DNA of 60,470 nt. It comes from Microbacterium azadirachtae (GTDB lineage Bacteria; Actinomycetota; Actinomycetes; Actinomycetales; Microbacteriaceae). Below are positions 45,403 to 54,143 of this stretch, one piece after another. The number at the start of each line of letters is the position of its first letter. Positions within the stretch are counted from its first letter, which is position 1. The stretch spans positions 1-60,470 of the forward strand of contig NZ_JYIT01000064.1 in NCBI RefSeq assembly GCF_000956545.1, read 5' to 3'. The notes under the pieces were generated by a model. It ran no database searches and had not been told where the DNA came from. It saw only the letters and a program-made list of their open reading frames with translations. The position numbers and the translations under genes were made by a program.

Positions 45403-46401
45403 CTACACGGTGCGCCAGTCTTGAGCGTCGAGAACGGCCAGGACCGGCTCAGGATCCAGCACGAGCCGCACAATGCCCAGCAGTCGTGCTGCGAAGGCGT
45501 GGGGATCGGACGTGAAGCTCTCTGCGTCGATCTCCAGATCGAGCCGATCTCGCAAGTTCACCGGCAGTTCTGCTCCAACTTCCGTGACGAGCTGGCGCCC
45601 TTCGGATATCAACGCGGGAATCGTCCGCGGCCGGAACCGTTGGGGCCTGGAAGCCATGGGCTCGGGTGGTCGCAGGTTCGCATGGTTCAGGCGTTTCGTC
45701 GCGTCGATGATCCATGCTTCGTCTCGGGCGATGTGGAGCGGAATCGGGATGCTCTGTACGGCATCGATCGCGTTGATGTCGAGGGCGAGGGATATTCGCG
45801 AGGCGTCCTCGTGGACGTTCACGTAGCGGAGTACGTTCACGCCTGGTTCGCACACCTCGGCGAGGTAGGCGTTGCCAACGAAATCGGTGGGCTCAGGATG
45901 CACACCCGGCTCGATCATGCAGTCCTGGCGGAGCCGCACCCGGTGTAGAAAGAACTGATCCGCTGATCCGTCTTCGTCGTCGATGCGGCGGAACATGTTC
46001 TCGATGGCGGCCTCGTACGTGCCGACATGCAGGGCCTTCGACTTCTGGCGTGCGGCCCATCGTTCAACGGCCCCTGGGCGAGAACCCATCGATTCCATGC
46101 GGTGCCTGGTCTCTTCCGTCAGATCAGAGGCGGCGTCGAAGTCACGATCGGGCCATACTGCGTGCGTCGATGAGTGATACCAGGTCAAGTCGCGAGTTGC
46201 GGCCTCGTCGTGTGCCTGATCATCGGGAGCGGCGGTGAAATCGGGACGGTCCTCGCCTCGGCAGTCCGTGCCGCATGCTGGGCAGCCCTCTTTGCCTTGG
46301 TCGAAGCGGTCCAGCCAGTCGACAGTCGCGTCCCATTCGTGGGTACACGCGCCACACTTCATCCGGCGCGGTCGCGTGAAGTCAATGGGCCGTTCGATCA
46401 C
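45403..46401 (-). CDS. Unclassified zinc-ribbon protein of the ICE
   Basis: 332 residues from GTG 46401; ATG 46362 is an alternative start. The N-terminus has two CxxC pairs (KCGACTHEW and GCPACGTDC) forming a probable zinc ribbon. The middle segment (LTWYHSSTHAVW, then KALHVGTYEAAIENMF, FFLHRVRL) has a faint likeness to ADP-ribosyltransferase-type folds, which is a guess. GVNVLRYVNVHEDASRISLAL follows. No membrane helix or signal is visible. It lies between the VirB4-like ATPase and the surface protein, in the same direction. Function unknown. It could be a cargo or effector gene. Confidence 0.75.
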   Translation of the reverse strand: MIERPIDFTRPRRMKCGACTHEWDATVDWLDRFDQGKEGCPACGTDCRGEDRPDFTAAPDDQAHDEAATRDLTWYHSSTHAVWPDRDFDAASDLTEETRHRMESMGSRPGAVERWAARQKSKALHVGTYEAAIENMFRRIDDEDGSADQFFLHRVRLRQDCMIEPGVHPEPTDFVGNAYLAEVCEPGVNVLRYVNVHEDASRISLALDINAIDAVQSIPIPLHIARDEAWIIDATKRLNHANLRPPEPMASRPQRFRPRTIPALISEGRQLVTEVGAELPVNLRDRLDLEIDAESFTSDPHAFAARLLGIVRLVLDPEPVLAVLDAQDWRTV

Positions 46402-46436
46402 GGCATCAGGATGGCATAAGTCACCGACGTTACTTT

Positions 46437-47930
46437 CTAGAGCATCCGAGCCCGAGTGTCGAACAGTTCAAGTTCGGCGGGGTGGAGCTGGTGTTGCACG
46501 ACGAAGCTGCGGTCCTTGATCTTCCACAGCCCTTGGCCGATTCCGAGGCCGGGCAGGAGTGAGCGTTCGGTGCCGGTGAGGCCGAGGGTTTGTGCGGTGA
46601 CGCCGAGTTGGTCGGACTCTTGCCGGTACACGATTCGCGTTTCCGCGTTCGCGAGGAGCGAGGATGCGAGGGCGCGCATGCGTGAGCCCTGGTCGCCGAC
46701 GTTTTCGAGGTCGGTGAGTTTGTGGAAGATGAGGAGGTTCGCGAGTCCGTAGTGGCGGGCGAGTCTCCATTGCGCGTCCATTCGGGCGAGGAGCGCGGGG
46801 TGGGACATGAGTCGCCAGGCTTCGTCGTAGATCACGAACCGTTGCCCGCCGGAGGGGTCTTGGAGGGCGGCTTCCATCCAGGCTGCCGAGCAGGTCATCA
46901 GCACCGCGAGTAGCGCAGAGTTCTCCGCGACGCGGGACAGGTCGAGGGAGAGCATTGGGAGGGTGGGGTCGAACTTCTCGGTGGAGGGGCCGTCGAAGAG
47001 GCCGGAGAGGTCGCCGGCGACGAGGCGGCGTAGCGCGTGCCCGACCATGCGGCCGTCTTCGGTGAGCCGCCCGTCGGAATCATCTGCGGTGGAGGGGGAG
47101 AGGATGCGGTCGACGACCATCGGCAGGATGGGCACTTCGGAGGATCGGACGGCGTCGGCGAGGGCGAGGTCGATCGCGGTGTGCTCGACTGGGGTGAGTC
47201 GGCGGTCGAGCACGGTTTCGGTGAGTGCGCCGATGAGATCGCGCCGCCGCGCGGCGACTTGTGCTGCCCAGTCCGCGTCGGGGACGTGTGCGGCACGGTA
47301 GCCCTCGTCGAGCGGGTTGAGCCGGGTCGGGAGTGAGGGGCCGAGGACGATCGCGCGTCCGCCGACGGCGTGGGCGACCGCGGTGTGTTCGCCTTTCGGA
47401 TCACCGGGCACGTAGACGCGCCGCCCGAACGGCAGCGCCCGCGTGTAGAGCGCTTTCGCGAGGGAGGACTTCCCGGAACCGACGATTCCAGCGAGGATGA
47501 GGTTCGGGGCGGTGATGACCCCCTGCCGGTACAGCTCCCACGGGTCGTACACGAACGAGCCGCCGGAATAGAGGTCCTGGCCGATGAACGTGCCGGCGGA
47601 GCCGAGGCCGCCTTCGGCGAGGAACGGATAGTGCCCCGAGAGCGTCGCACTGGTGTCCTGATGCCGGGATAGCCGGAGCCGTCCGGGTGTCCGCAACGCT
47701 GCCGCGCCGTCCTCACCGGCACGAGGGAGATAGTCGGTGCCGCGCCGCGCTTCCCTTTCCGCGTCAGACGCTGCCTTCGCCGCTCGCCGCGCTGTGGTGC
47801 GGGCCTCGGTGCGGATGCGTGCGGCGGCCTGCTCACGGGCTCGCCGCTGCTTGCGGGGTTCGCCCTGCGGGCCGACGAGCACCGAGGTGTGCAGTTCGCC
47901 CGTCTCGGCGTCTTCCTGGTCGCTGGTCAT
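46437..47930 (-). CDS. VirB4-like ATPase of the transfer system
   Basis: 497 residues. A charged, helical N-terminus of about 60 residues precedes an HerA/VirB4-type ATPase. Walker A is GIVGSGKSS at 148-156, followed by RRVYVPGDPKGEH, and Walker B is FVIYDEAWRLM. Later, NAETRIVYRQESDQLG and TERSLLPGLGIGQGLWKI are typical of VirB4/TraC. It powers assembly of the channel. It is shorter than standard VirB4 (about 800 residues); the SCO6880-type protein upstream may provide the missing N-terminal part. It overlaps the upstream gene by 4 bases. Confidence 0.9.
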   Translation of the reverse strand: MTSDQEDAETGELHTSVLVGPQGEPRKQRRAREQAAARIRTEARTTARRAAKAASDAEREARRGTDYLPRAGEDGAAALRTPGRLRLSRHQDTSATLSGHYPFLAEGGLGSAGTFIGQDLYSGGSFVYDPWELYRQGVITAPNLILAGIVGSGKSSLAKALYTRALPFGRRVYVPGDPKGEHTAVAHAVGGRAIVLGPSLPTRLNPLDEGYRAAHVPDADWAAQVAARRRDLIGALTETVLDRRLTPVEHTAIDLALADAVRSSEVPILPMVVDRILSPSTADDSDGRLTEDGRMVGHALRRLVAGDLSGLFDGPSTEKFDPTLPMLSLDLSRVAENSALLAVLMTCSAAWMEAALQDPSGGQRFVIYDEAWRLMSHPALLARMDAQWRLARHYGLANLLIFHKLTDLENVGDQGSRMRALASSLLANAETRIVYRQESDQLGVTAQTLGLTGTERSLLPGLGIGQGLWKIKDRSFVVQHQLHPAELELFDTRARML

Positions 47931-48739
47931 CGGCCGAGACCGCGCCAGGCGGAGTGATTCCCGATGGATGGTCGGTTCACTGCCGGGGTGTCGAGTCGTT
48001 CCCGCCGGGAGCGCTCCGCACCCTGAGTTGCCGCCGGCTCCGTTGTCGTGCTGGGGGCGGCGTGCCGGGGCGGGTCTTCGAGGCCGATGAGCACAGGATC
48101 GGGTAGGGCGTCGCGTTGCCGGTAGAGGCCGACGTGGCCCACGAACGGGTTGTAGACGAGCGTGTACGCGTCTCGGGTTGCGGTCTTGTCGAGCTGTCCG
48201 ACAGGCGGCTGGTCGTAGACGTACCCGTTCTCGAGCGCGGCCTCCACAGTCTCGTCTCCGAAGTCGTACCCCGCCAGCTGCTCGATTGCCTGATCAGCAC
48301 CGTGGAGAGTGATGATGTCGATGATCTGGTCGGCTTCCTCACCTTGCAGGAACACGACGTTGATGAACTCCCGCCGCACGCCCGGTACGGGTTCGGGGTG
48401 CCAGGCGATGCGTCCGGCCGCACCCATGCCCGCATCGAGGCGGCGTTCAGCCTGACTGATCAGCGCTGCTGCGGCGCGGAGTTCGGTTGCGGTGGCGGTG
48501 GCATCGCTGCGTCCGGAGGGCCCGTCCCCGGCGTCGTCGGTCGCCCGGTCGCTGAGGGTGTCGTGCGCGGTCGCGAGCTGGCCGAGGATCTGTTCGAGAG
48601 ACCGCACGGAGCCGAGCAGATCACCGAGCACCGGGTACACCTGCTCGGGCCGGTCGACGCGACGGGTGGCGTGTGCGAGTCCGCGCATAGCCTCCGACAT
48701 CTCGGCGGCATCAGCGGGGGCATCATCGAAGGTCGGCAT
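47927..48739 (-). CDS. Hypothetical ICE protein
   Basis: 270 residues with AAGGAG before the ATG. A helical first 130 residues (RVDRPEQVYPVLGDLLGSVRSLEQILGQL, then ELRAAAALISQAERRLDAG) precede a short mixed region (EFINVVFLQGEEADQIIDI, YDFGDETVEAALENGYVYDQ) and a disordered basic end. No catalytic motif or membrane helix. It lies between the SCO6880 and VirB4-like genes, so it probably belongs to the transfer machine. I do not recognise it beyond that. Confidence 0.78.
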   Translation of the reverse strand: MPTFDDAPADAAEMSEAMRGLAHATRRVDRPEQVYPVLGDLLGSVRSLEQILGQLATAHDTLSDRATDDAGDGPSGRSDATATATELRAAAALISQAERRLDAGMGAAGRIAWHPEPVPGVRREFINVVFLQGEEADQIIDIITLHGADQAIEQLAGYDFGDETVEAALENGYVYDQPPVGQLDKTATRDAYTLVYNPFVGHVGLYRQRDALPDPVLIGLEDPPRHAAPSTTTEPAATQGAERSRRERLDTPAVNRPSIGNHSAWRGLGR

Positions 48740-48802
48740 GACAGGGCTCCTTCACGATCAGGACTACGGGGTACGAGCCAGGTGCACCCGCGGTCGCCGA
48801 GC

Positions 48803-50269
48803 TCAGATGGTGCGGCAGAGGGGCAGTGCGGCGGCGGTGAATGCTTGTGCTTGTTGGCCGACGAGGCGGCGGGTTTCGCAGGAGGCTTGGATCGCGGCCT
48901 GCTCCACCTGGGACACGGCCGCGTCCAGTTCGCCGATGGTGGGGGCGGAGATCGAGACGAGGCCGACGACGCGGAGTACGCCGTGGCCGGCGGTGAGTTC
49001 GGATTCCTGCTGCAGCACGTCCTGGTATTCGGCGGTCGCTTGGGTGTCTTCGACTTGGCCGATCTTGCGGCGTTGGGCGGCGTCGGCGATCATCTCGGTC
49101 TTCTTCTTCCGCAGATCCCGTGCGGCCTGATCCGCCCGCACCGGCAGATAGTGCAACGACAACGAACGCAGCACTCCGCCGGTGAGGATCACCGGGGCGA
49201 GAAACCCTGGGAGCGTCTGTGCCCTTGGCCATTCGCTGATCCACAGCACCGCGTGATGCGCACTGTCCGAGCGGAGCCGGTCCCAGGTCTCGGTGACGGC
49301 GACCGGGCCAGCCGTGGCGAGGTCGCGGCCGAGGTCCCCGTGGCGTTCGAGTGCGGGGCCTGCGGCGGGGTCGTAGGCGGTGCGGAGGATCAGCGCGACA
49401 TCCCCGGGGGTGAGCCAGCCGGTCAGGTGCAGTTCGGCGGAGCGCAGAGCGGTCTGGAACCACTGCATCTCCTGCCTGAGCACCGCTGCCGCGCCTTTCA
49501 TCCCGCCGCCGGCGGAGTGGATCTGCCGGACGGCGGCGCGCATGTCGAGGGCGAGGGAGATCGTGGTCGCGTGCCGTTCCCCGGCGGGGCCGGCGCGTTC
49601 GATGAGCTCCCGGTAGGTGGTCGCAGCCCAGGAATCGTCGTCGCGGCCGTGCTCGCGCCACCATTCCGCAAGTCCGCTGCCGGAGTCGGGGAGGGTGCGT
49701 TCTTGTACTTGGATGCGTGCGATCCTGCCGGAGCGGCAGGCGGCGGCGAGGACTCTGCCCCAGCCGGTGACGCGGCGCTGCTGCTCGCCCGGGTCGAGGA
49801 GCACGAACGCGGGGTGCGATACCCCGCAGATCGCGGTGAGGGTCTGCGCGTGCGGGTCATGGATCATCGTCGCCCCCGTCTCCGGGTCCTCCCACTCCCG
49901 CAAAGCTGCGAGATCCCCGGGGAGGGCGAGGGTGCCGGCGGGGCGCGGCTTCACGACCCTCCGCCGGTACGTGGTTTGCTTCGCCCGGGTGCGGAGCATC
50001 CACCGGAGGGTGATGGGTACCCATTCGATGATCTTCCGGCCGCCGATAGGTACCCAGGCGATCGTGACGAGCAGCGTCCAGGCTGGGGATGACCAGGCGA
50101 GCCCGGCACCGCCGTTCGTGTACAGACCAACCACGATGATGATCAGCGCGGTGGCGAGGACGATGAGCTGTGGGAGCGAGAGGCCGAGGAGGATGCCGCG
50201 GCGCGTGAGGCGGGAGAATTGCACCGGCCGCAGTTCGAACGACGGCTCACCCGTACTGGTGGCGGTCAT
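48803..50269 (-). CDS. SCO6880-family conjugal transfer protein
   Basis: 488 residues from the ATG at 50269 (AGGAG upstream). Two membrane helices near the N-terminus (about 25-50 and 62-76, LSLPQLIVLATALIIIVVGL) form a PrgI-like part. The rest is a soluble domain with GVSHPAFVLLDPGEQQRRVTGWGRVLA and AWTLL, matching SCO6880-type proteins of actinobacterial elements. They combine a PrgI/VirB3-like and a VirB4-N-terminal-like region. It should work with the VirB4-like ATPase. Confidence 0.87.
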   Translation of the reverse strand: MTATSTGEPSFELRPVQFSRLTRRGILLGLSLPQLIVLATALIIIVVGLYTNGGAGLAWSSPAWTLLVTIAWVPIGGRKIIEWVPITLRWMLRTRAKQTTYRRRVVKPRPAGTLALPGDLAALREWEDPETGATMIHDPHAQTLTAICGVSHPAFVLLDPGEQQRRVTGWGRVLAAACRSGRIARIQVQERTLPDSGSGLAEWWREHGRDDDSWAATTYRELIERAGPAGERHATTISLALDMRAAVRQIHSAGGGMKGAAAVLRQEMQWFQTALRSAELHLTGWLTPGDVALILRTAYDPAAGPALERHGDLGRDLATAGPVAVTETWDRLRSDSAHHAVLWISEWPRAQTLPGFLAPVILTGGVLRSLSLHYLPVRADQAARDLRKKKTEMIADAAQRRKIGQVEDTQATAEYQDVLQQESELTAGHGVLRVVGLVSISAPTIGELDAAVSQVEQAAIQASCETRRLVGQQAQAFTAAALPLCRTI

Positions 50270-50272
50270 CGG

Positions 50273-51598
50273 TCACTCCTTCACCCGCGGGACGGGCGCG
50301 GAGCCACCGGACGGTCGAGATGGCGGCGGGAGCACGGCGGGCGGCTGCAGCACCGGCGCCGCACCGTGCGGCGGCGGGGCTCCCTGTTCGGACGCGGCGT
50401 CCGCATGGCTGTCCGCGGCGCTGCCGAAAGCGCCACCGAGCTTCGGCCCAGCCGTCGCAGCCTCCTTCACCACCAGCGCGCCCGCGACGACCGCGGCCGC
50501 GGGCCCCGCAGCGGCGGTGCTGCCGGCGGCGCCGCCGCCCGCCGCAGCGCTCCCGCCCGCACCACCGCCAGCGGCCCCTTTGGTCGCGGCGGGTACCGCG
50601 GGTACCGGTGCCGGGGGCGTGCCGCCCGAGCCGGGCTCCGGGCTGTCGAGCACCTGCTTCGGGGCCGGGCCGCTGGGCTTGGACGGGAGCGGGATGGGAC
50701 GGTTGAGGGCGTTCTTCGCTTCCTGCTCCATCGACGCCGCCTGGTACATGTCGAACCCCACGAACGACAAGAACTTGTATGCCATGTAGGGGGCGAACGC
50801 GGCGATGAACAGCAGCACGATGCCCGCGATCGGTTCCGACAGCGACTTCAGATCGATGCTGATCGGTGCCGAGACTTGTGCGGTGGCGATGAGGAAGATC
50901 ACGACCACGACGAGTTTCGACGCGATCAGGGCGACTACGAAGGTCGCCCATTTCCCGAACCAGCCGCGCGCCGATTCCCAGGTGAGACCGGCGAGCGCGA
51001 TCGGCCCGAACACGATCGCGACAAGGAGGAGGGCTTTGCGGATGAGGAGAGAGAACCAGAGGATGAAGATCGCGGCGATCATGAGGCCCGCGAGGAAGAT
51101 CGTCAGCAACGCCCCCGCCCCGCCGGCCACCGTGGTGACGGTGACGGCGGCGATCAGGAGCGCGAGCCGGTCACCGATGCTTTGAATGGTTTGCCCGGTG
51201 GCCTGGATGATCCCGACGCAGAGCTGGTCCGTGATCTCCAAGAGCAGCGCGGTGAGGGTGATGAGGACGAAGGAGCCGAGCACCGACTTCGCGAGCCCGA
51301 GGGCGGCGCGGGTGAGGACGGTCGGGTCGCGGCGGGCGAGGCCGGTGATGAGTTGGAAGCAGAAGAACAACAGTGTGATGAACACGGCGATCCCGAAGAG
51401 GATGTTGTACACCTTCACGTACCCGTCGGAGGCGATATCGACGGCGGTCGTGGTGGAGAACACGTCCCACATGCCCCGGAACAGCGTTGACACGGCGAGG
51501 CCCATCGCGGACGCGATCCAGCCGAAGAACACGCCGGCGGGGCCGTCGCCGATCGCGGTGCAGACGGTCGAGATGCCGGGAACGTCGCAGATACTCAC
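50273..51598 (-). CDS. TrbL/VirB6-like channel membrane protein
   Basis: 441 residues from GTG 51598. About six membrane helices cover residues 20-275 (VFFGWIASAMGLAVSTLF, ITLLFFCFQLITGL, AGIVLLFIAAFAPYMAYKFL). A long Ala/Gly/Pro-rich tail (about 300-441) is probably extracytoplasmic or flexible. Proteins of this form are inner-membrane channel parts of type IV secretion. It lies 3 bases from the SCO6880 gene. Confidence 0.88.
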   Translation of the reverse strand: MSICDVPGISTVCTAIGDGPAGVFFGWIASAMGLAVSTLFRGMWDVFSTTTAVDIASDGYVKVYNILFGIAVFITLLFFCFQLITGLARRDPTVLTRAALGLAKSVLGSFVLITLTALLLEITDQLCVGIIQATGQTIQSIGDRLALLIAAVTVTTVAGGAGALLTIFLAGLMIAAIFILWFSLLIRKALLLVAIVFGPIALAGLTWESARGWFGKWATFVVALIASKLVVVVIFLIATAQVSAPISIDLKSLSEPIAGIVLLFIAAFAPYMAYKFLSFVGFDMYQAASMEQEAKNALNRPIPLPSKPSGPAPKQVLDSPEPGSGGTPPAPVPAVPAATKGAAGGGAGGSAAAGGGAAGSTAAAGPAAAVVAGALVVKEAATAGPKLGGAFGSAADSHADAASEQGAPPPHGAAPVLQPPAVLPPPSRPSGGSAPVPRVKE

Positions 51599-51616
51599 CC
51601 TGAATCAGCGCCCCAG

Positions 51617-51889
51617 TTAGTTGACGGCCTGGCCGACGGTCCAGAAGAAGTTGATGAGCGTTACCGCCGCACCGCAGAGGATCGCGGCACCGCAGGACAC
51701 CAGCACGCCGGTCTTCCCGCGGGACGCGAGGTGCGGGTTGCTGCTGTTGGCACCGAAGCCCCAGACGATCGCGGAGATGATGAGCGCGAGCACGGAGAGG
51801 ATGAGGCCGACGGTCATCACTGCGCCGACGATGTCGCGCAGTTGCGCGATCCCGGGAAGCCCGTTGCTGTTCGGGTCGATATCGATCAC
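51617..51889 (-). CDS. DUF6112-like small membrane protein, copy 1
   Basis: 90 residues from GTG 51889, chosen for AGGAGGAC ending 4 bases before it; a longer in-frame start at 51943 has no such site. It has two membrane helices (about 22-44 and 65-87) and the N-terminal LPGIAQLRDIVGAVMTVGLIL. Two paralogues occur in tandem, upstream of the channel gene. It may be a pilin-like or channel subunit. Confidence 0.8.
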   Translation of the reverse strand: MIDIDPNSNGLPGIAQLRDIVGAVMTVGLILSVLALIISAIVWGFGANSSNPHLASRGKTGVLVSCGAAILCGAAVTLINFFWTVGQAVN

Positions 51890-51979
51890 GACTGTCCTCC
51901 TGCCTGGAAGCGGACGCGGCTCGTCCACCAGACAGGTGCACACACCACGCCGAAGCAGGGACCGGTGTCGCAGGTCGGG

Positions 51980-52246
51980 TTAGATGTGGTCCCCGAGGGT
52001 GAGGAGGAAGTTCGTCCAGGTGATGCCGGCGCCGGCGAGTGCCGCGGTGCCGATCGCGACGAACACCCCGACGCGGGCTTTCTGCGCCGCGTACGGGCTC
52101 CCGGTTGAGGAGGCGATCGCCCAGAAGATCGCGGAGACGATCAGGGTGAGTACGGCGGCGATGAGGATGATCGTGAGCAGCGCCCCGATCACGCTCGCGA
52201 GTTCACCGGACGCGCCGACCGCCCCGAAGTCCGGGAAGACGTTCAT
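51980..52246 (-). CDS. DUF6112-like small membrane protein, copy 2
   Basis: 88 residues with two membrane helices, aligning along its length with the copy at 51617: both have an N-terminal PDF/PNS Gly segment, a VLTLIVSAI/VLALIISAI helix, KARVGV/KTGVLV, and a final TNFLLTLG/INFFWTVG. It overlaps the M23 gene by 4 bases. The pair recalls VirB2/VirB3-sized proteins, but no cleavage site is obvious. Confidence 0.82.
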   Translation of the reverse strand: MNVFPDFGAVGASGELASVIGALLTIILIAAVLTLIVSAIFWAIASSTGSPYAAQKARVGVFVAIGTAALAGAGITWTNFLLTLGDHI

Positions 52247-53412
52247 GATCTGCCTCCGACCTGGGTTCGGCATCCCGCCGGTGCGCTGGTGCCGTCGCCG
52301 GGCTGGGCCCCGTGTGCGGTGAGCCAGTCGACGGCGTTCACCGGCGGCTGGCCTTGCCCGCCGGGGCGGATCTCGACATGCAAGTGTGGGCCGGTGGAGC
52401 GGCCGGAGGAGCCGACATCGCCGATGTGCTGCCCCGCGGTGACGGTCTCCCCGCCCGTGACGAAGATGCCGTCGTCCCACATGTGGGCGTAGTAGGACGC
52501 GACCCGTGCGCCGTTGACGGTGTGCTCGATCACGATGAGCCCGCCCCACCCGCCGGTGTACTCCGCGACCGTCACACGGCCATAGGCGATCGCGTAGATC
52601 GGGGTGCCGGCCGGGGCGGCGAGGTCGCTGCCGGAGTGGAACGCACGCTCCCCGGTGAAGGGGTCGGTGCGCCACCCGAAACTGTCGGTGTTCGTGTAGG
52701 AGCCGGCGGGGAGCGGGAACACGATCCGCGAGCTCTCCGGCACCGGCCCCGGGTCCATTGAGTTGCCGCCGGGGGCGGGTTTGGTGAGAGCGGCGAGGAT
52801 CGCGTCGGCGACGGGCTGCCAGTTCCGGTACCGGTCCGGGAACGCCGACACCTCGACTGCCTGCACGGCCGATCCGGGGTCGAGTTGTTGCCAGCCGGGG
52901 ATGTCGAGCAGTCCGCGCGGGGAGGGGTAGTTCGGGCCGTCCGTCCCGCCGAAGAACGCCCGCGCCTGATAGGTCGGGTCCATGAGTTCGGCGACGGTGC
53001 CCCAGCCGGCCGCGGGCCGCATCTGGAACAGGCCCAGCGAGTCGTGATCGGACCCGTTCCCATCATTCGGAAACGACCCGGACTCCGGGTATGTGCTCGT
53101 GTTGGCGAGCATCCGCAGCCGAGACTCGGTGAGGGCGGCCATGAGCGCGACCCGGACCCCGGCCAGCCCGACCCCGGGAATGCTCGCCCCGGTAGTGATG
53201 ATCGTGGCCGCGTGGGTGAGCTGCCGTTTCTCGAGCGTCACCGATACGCCGTCCGCCGTCGCAGTGGTCAGCTCGTCAGGGATCTCGGCCACGGTCAGGG
53301 ACCCGGTGGTGCAGAACCCGAGCGGGCCAGCGAACGCCGCGACTGTCACGACCGCGGCCGACGGCCCAACACAGAACAGCACCAGAACGAGGATGAGCAG
53401 CTTCTTCACCAT
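52243..53412 (-). CDS. Bifunctional cell-wall hydrolase: transglycosylase-like + M23 peptidase
   Basis: 389 residues from the ATG at 53412. A signal/anchor helix (about 5-27) precedes a lysozyme-like part (ALMAALTESRLRML... DHDSLGLFQMRPAAGWGTVAELMDP), where E of LTESRL is the catalytic candidate. The C-terminal M23 (LytM) domain has HSGSDLAAPAGTP and GPHLHVEIR, with the zinc ligands. It opens the peptidoglycan for the transfer channel, as VirB1/TcpG-type enzymes do. It lies just downstream of the VirB8-like gene. Confidence 0.92.
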   Translation of the reverse strand: MVKKLLILVLVLFCVGPSAAVVTVAAFAGPLGFCTTGSLTVAEIPDELTTATADGVSVTLEKRQLTHAATIITTGASIPGVGLAGVRVALMAALTESRLRMLANTSTYPESGSFPNDGNGSDHDSLGLFQMRPAAGWGTVAELMDPTYQARAFFGGTDGPNYPSPRGLLDIPGWQQLDPGSAVQAVEVSAFPDRYRNWQPVADAILAALTKPAPGGNSMDPGPVPESSRIVFPLPAGSYTNTDSFGWRTDPFTGERAFHSGSDLAAPAGTPIYAIAYGRVTVAEYTGGWGGLIVIEHTVNGARVASYYAHMWDDGIFVTGGETVTAGQHIGDVGSSGRSTGPHLHVEIRPGGQGQPPVNAVDWLTAHGAQPGDGTSAPAGCRTQVGGRS

Positions 53413-53425
53413 CAGCGCATCTCGG

Positions 53426-54028
53426 TCACGGCATCGGCTGGTCGACGGCCGAGAGCCGTAGCAGCCGGCAAGCACCATCTGTCGGGCAGGCGATGAAGAT
53501 CGTGAACGACACCGGATGCGCGTCCGCGACCGCCTGCCCCTCCCAGATGCCGGCCCGATGCCGGGTCCCAGTGATCGTGAATGCGGCAGCCCCAGGCGGA
53601 ATCAGGCCTCGCGCCTGCTCGGTGACGGCCGACCAAGTGGGCGGGATGGTGAGGGTGTCGATGGTGAGCCATTGCCGTGTGTGCGCGTCGCGGAGCTTCG
53701 CCCAGATCTCCCGATCCGGGTAATAGCCGCGCAGATCCGCAACGAGCCCCGGCGCCTCCTCGGGGTCGGCGACATCAATCAGCGGCTGCTTGAACTCATC
53801 CACATCACGCCCGGCCGCCGTGTCCCAGGCGAACAGGCGCATCGCGATCGTGCGTGCGAATCGCTCTGGCTCGGTCTCGGCTTCGATAGGCGCAGAGGCG
53901 TGCGTCGTGTCCGGCGTGACTGGCGTTGAGCTCTCGGGTGATGGGGCGGGCGTTGGAGTGTCGGGGCCGCGGAGCAGGCCGTAGATGCCGACGCCGACGA
54001 AGACGAGCAGTACGGCGCCCGTCGCCAT
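53426..54028 (-). CDS. VirB8/TcpC-like conjugal transfer protein, start uncertain
   Basis: 200 residues if started at the ATG 54028. This begins inside the predicted membrane helix (MATGAVLLVFVGVGIYGLL), with no ribosome site. The frame stays open upstream for about 80 codons with only CTG/ATC-type start candidates, ending in the 3' part of parB. The segment SREALIRHISEPGEKSRRLPVV continues naturally into the helix. So the true N-terminus is probably longer, from a non-standard start, or the sequence has an error. The soluble part (about 45-200) resembles VirB8/TcpC-like domains weakly. It precedes the cell-wall hydrolase. Confidence 0.7.
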   Translation of the reverse strand: MATGAVLLVFVGVGIYGLLRGPDTPTPAPSPESSTPVTPDTTHASAPIEAETEPERFARTIAMRLFAWDTAAGRDVDEFKQPLIDVADPEEAPGLVADLRGYYPDREIWAKLRDAHTRQWLTIDTLTIPPTWSAVTEQARGLIPPGAAAFTITGTRHRAGIWEGQAVADAHPVSFTIFIACPTDGACRLLRLSAVDQPMP

Positions 54029-54143
54029 GAGAACGACGGGGAGGCGACGTGACTTCTCGCCGGGCTCAGAGATGTGACGGATGAGGGCCTCCCGAGATCG
54101 AAGCGGATCGATACTCGGCAGGTGCGCCGACTGTTCCCGCCGG

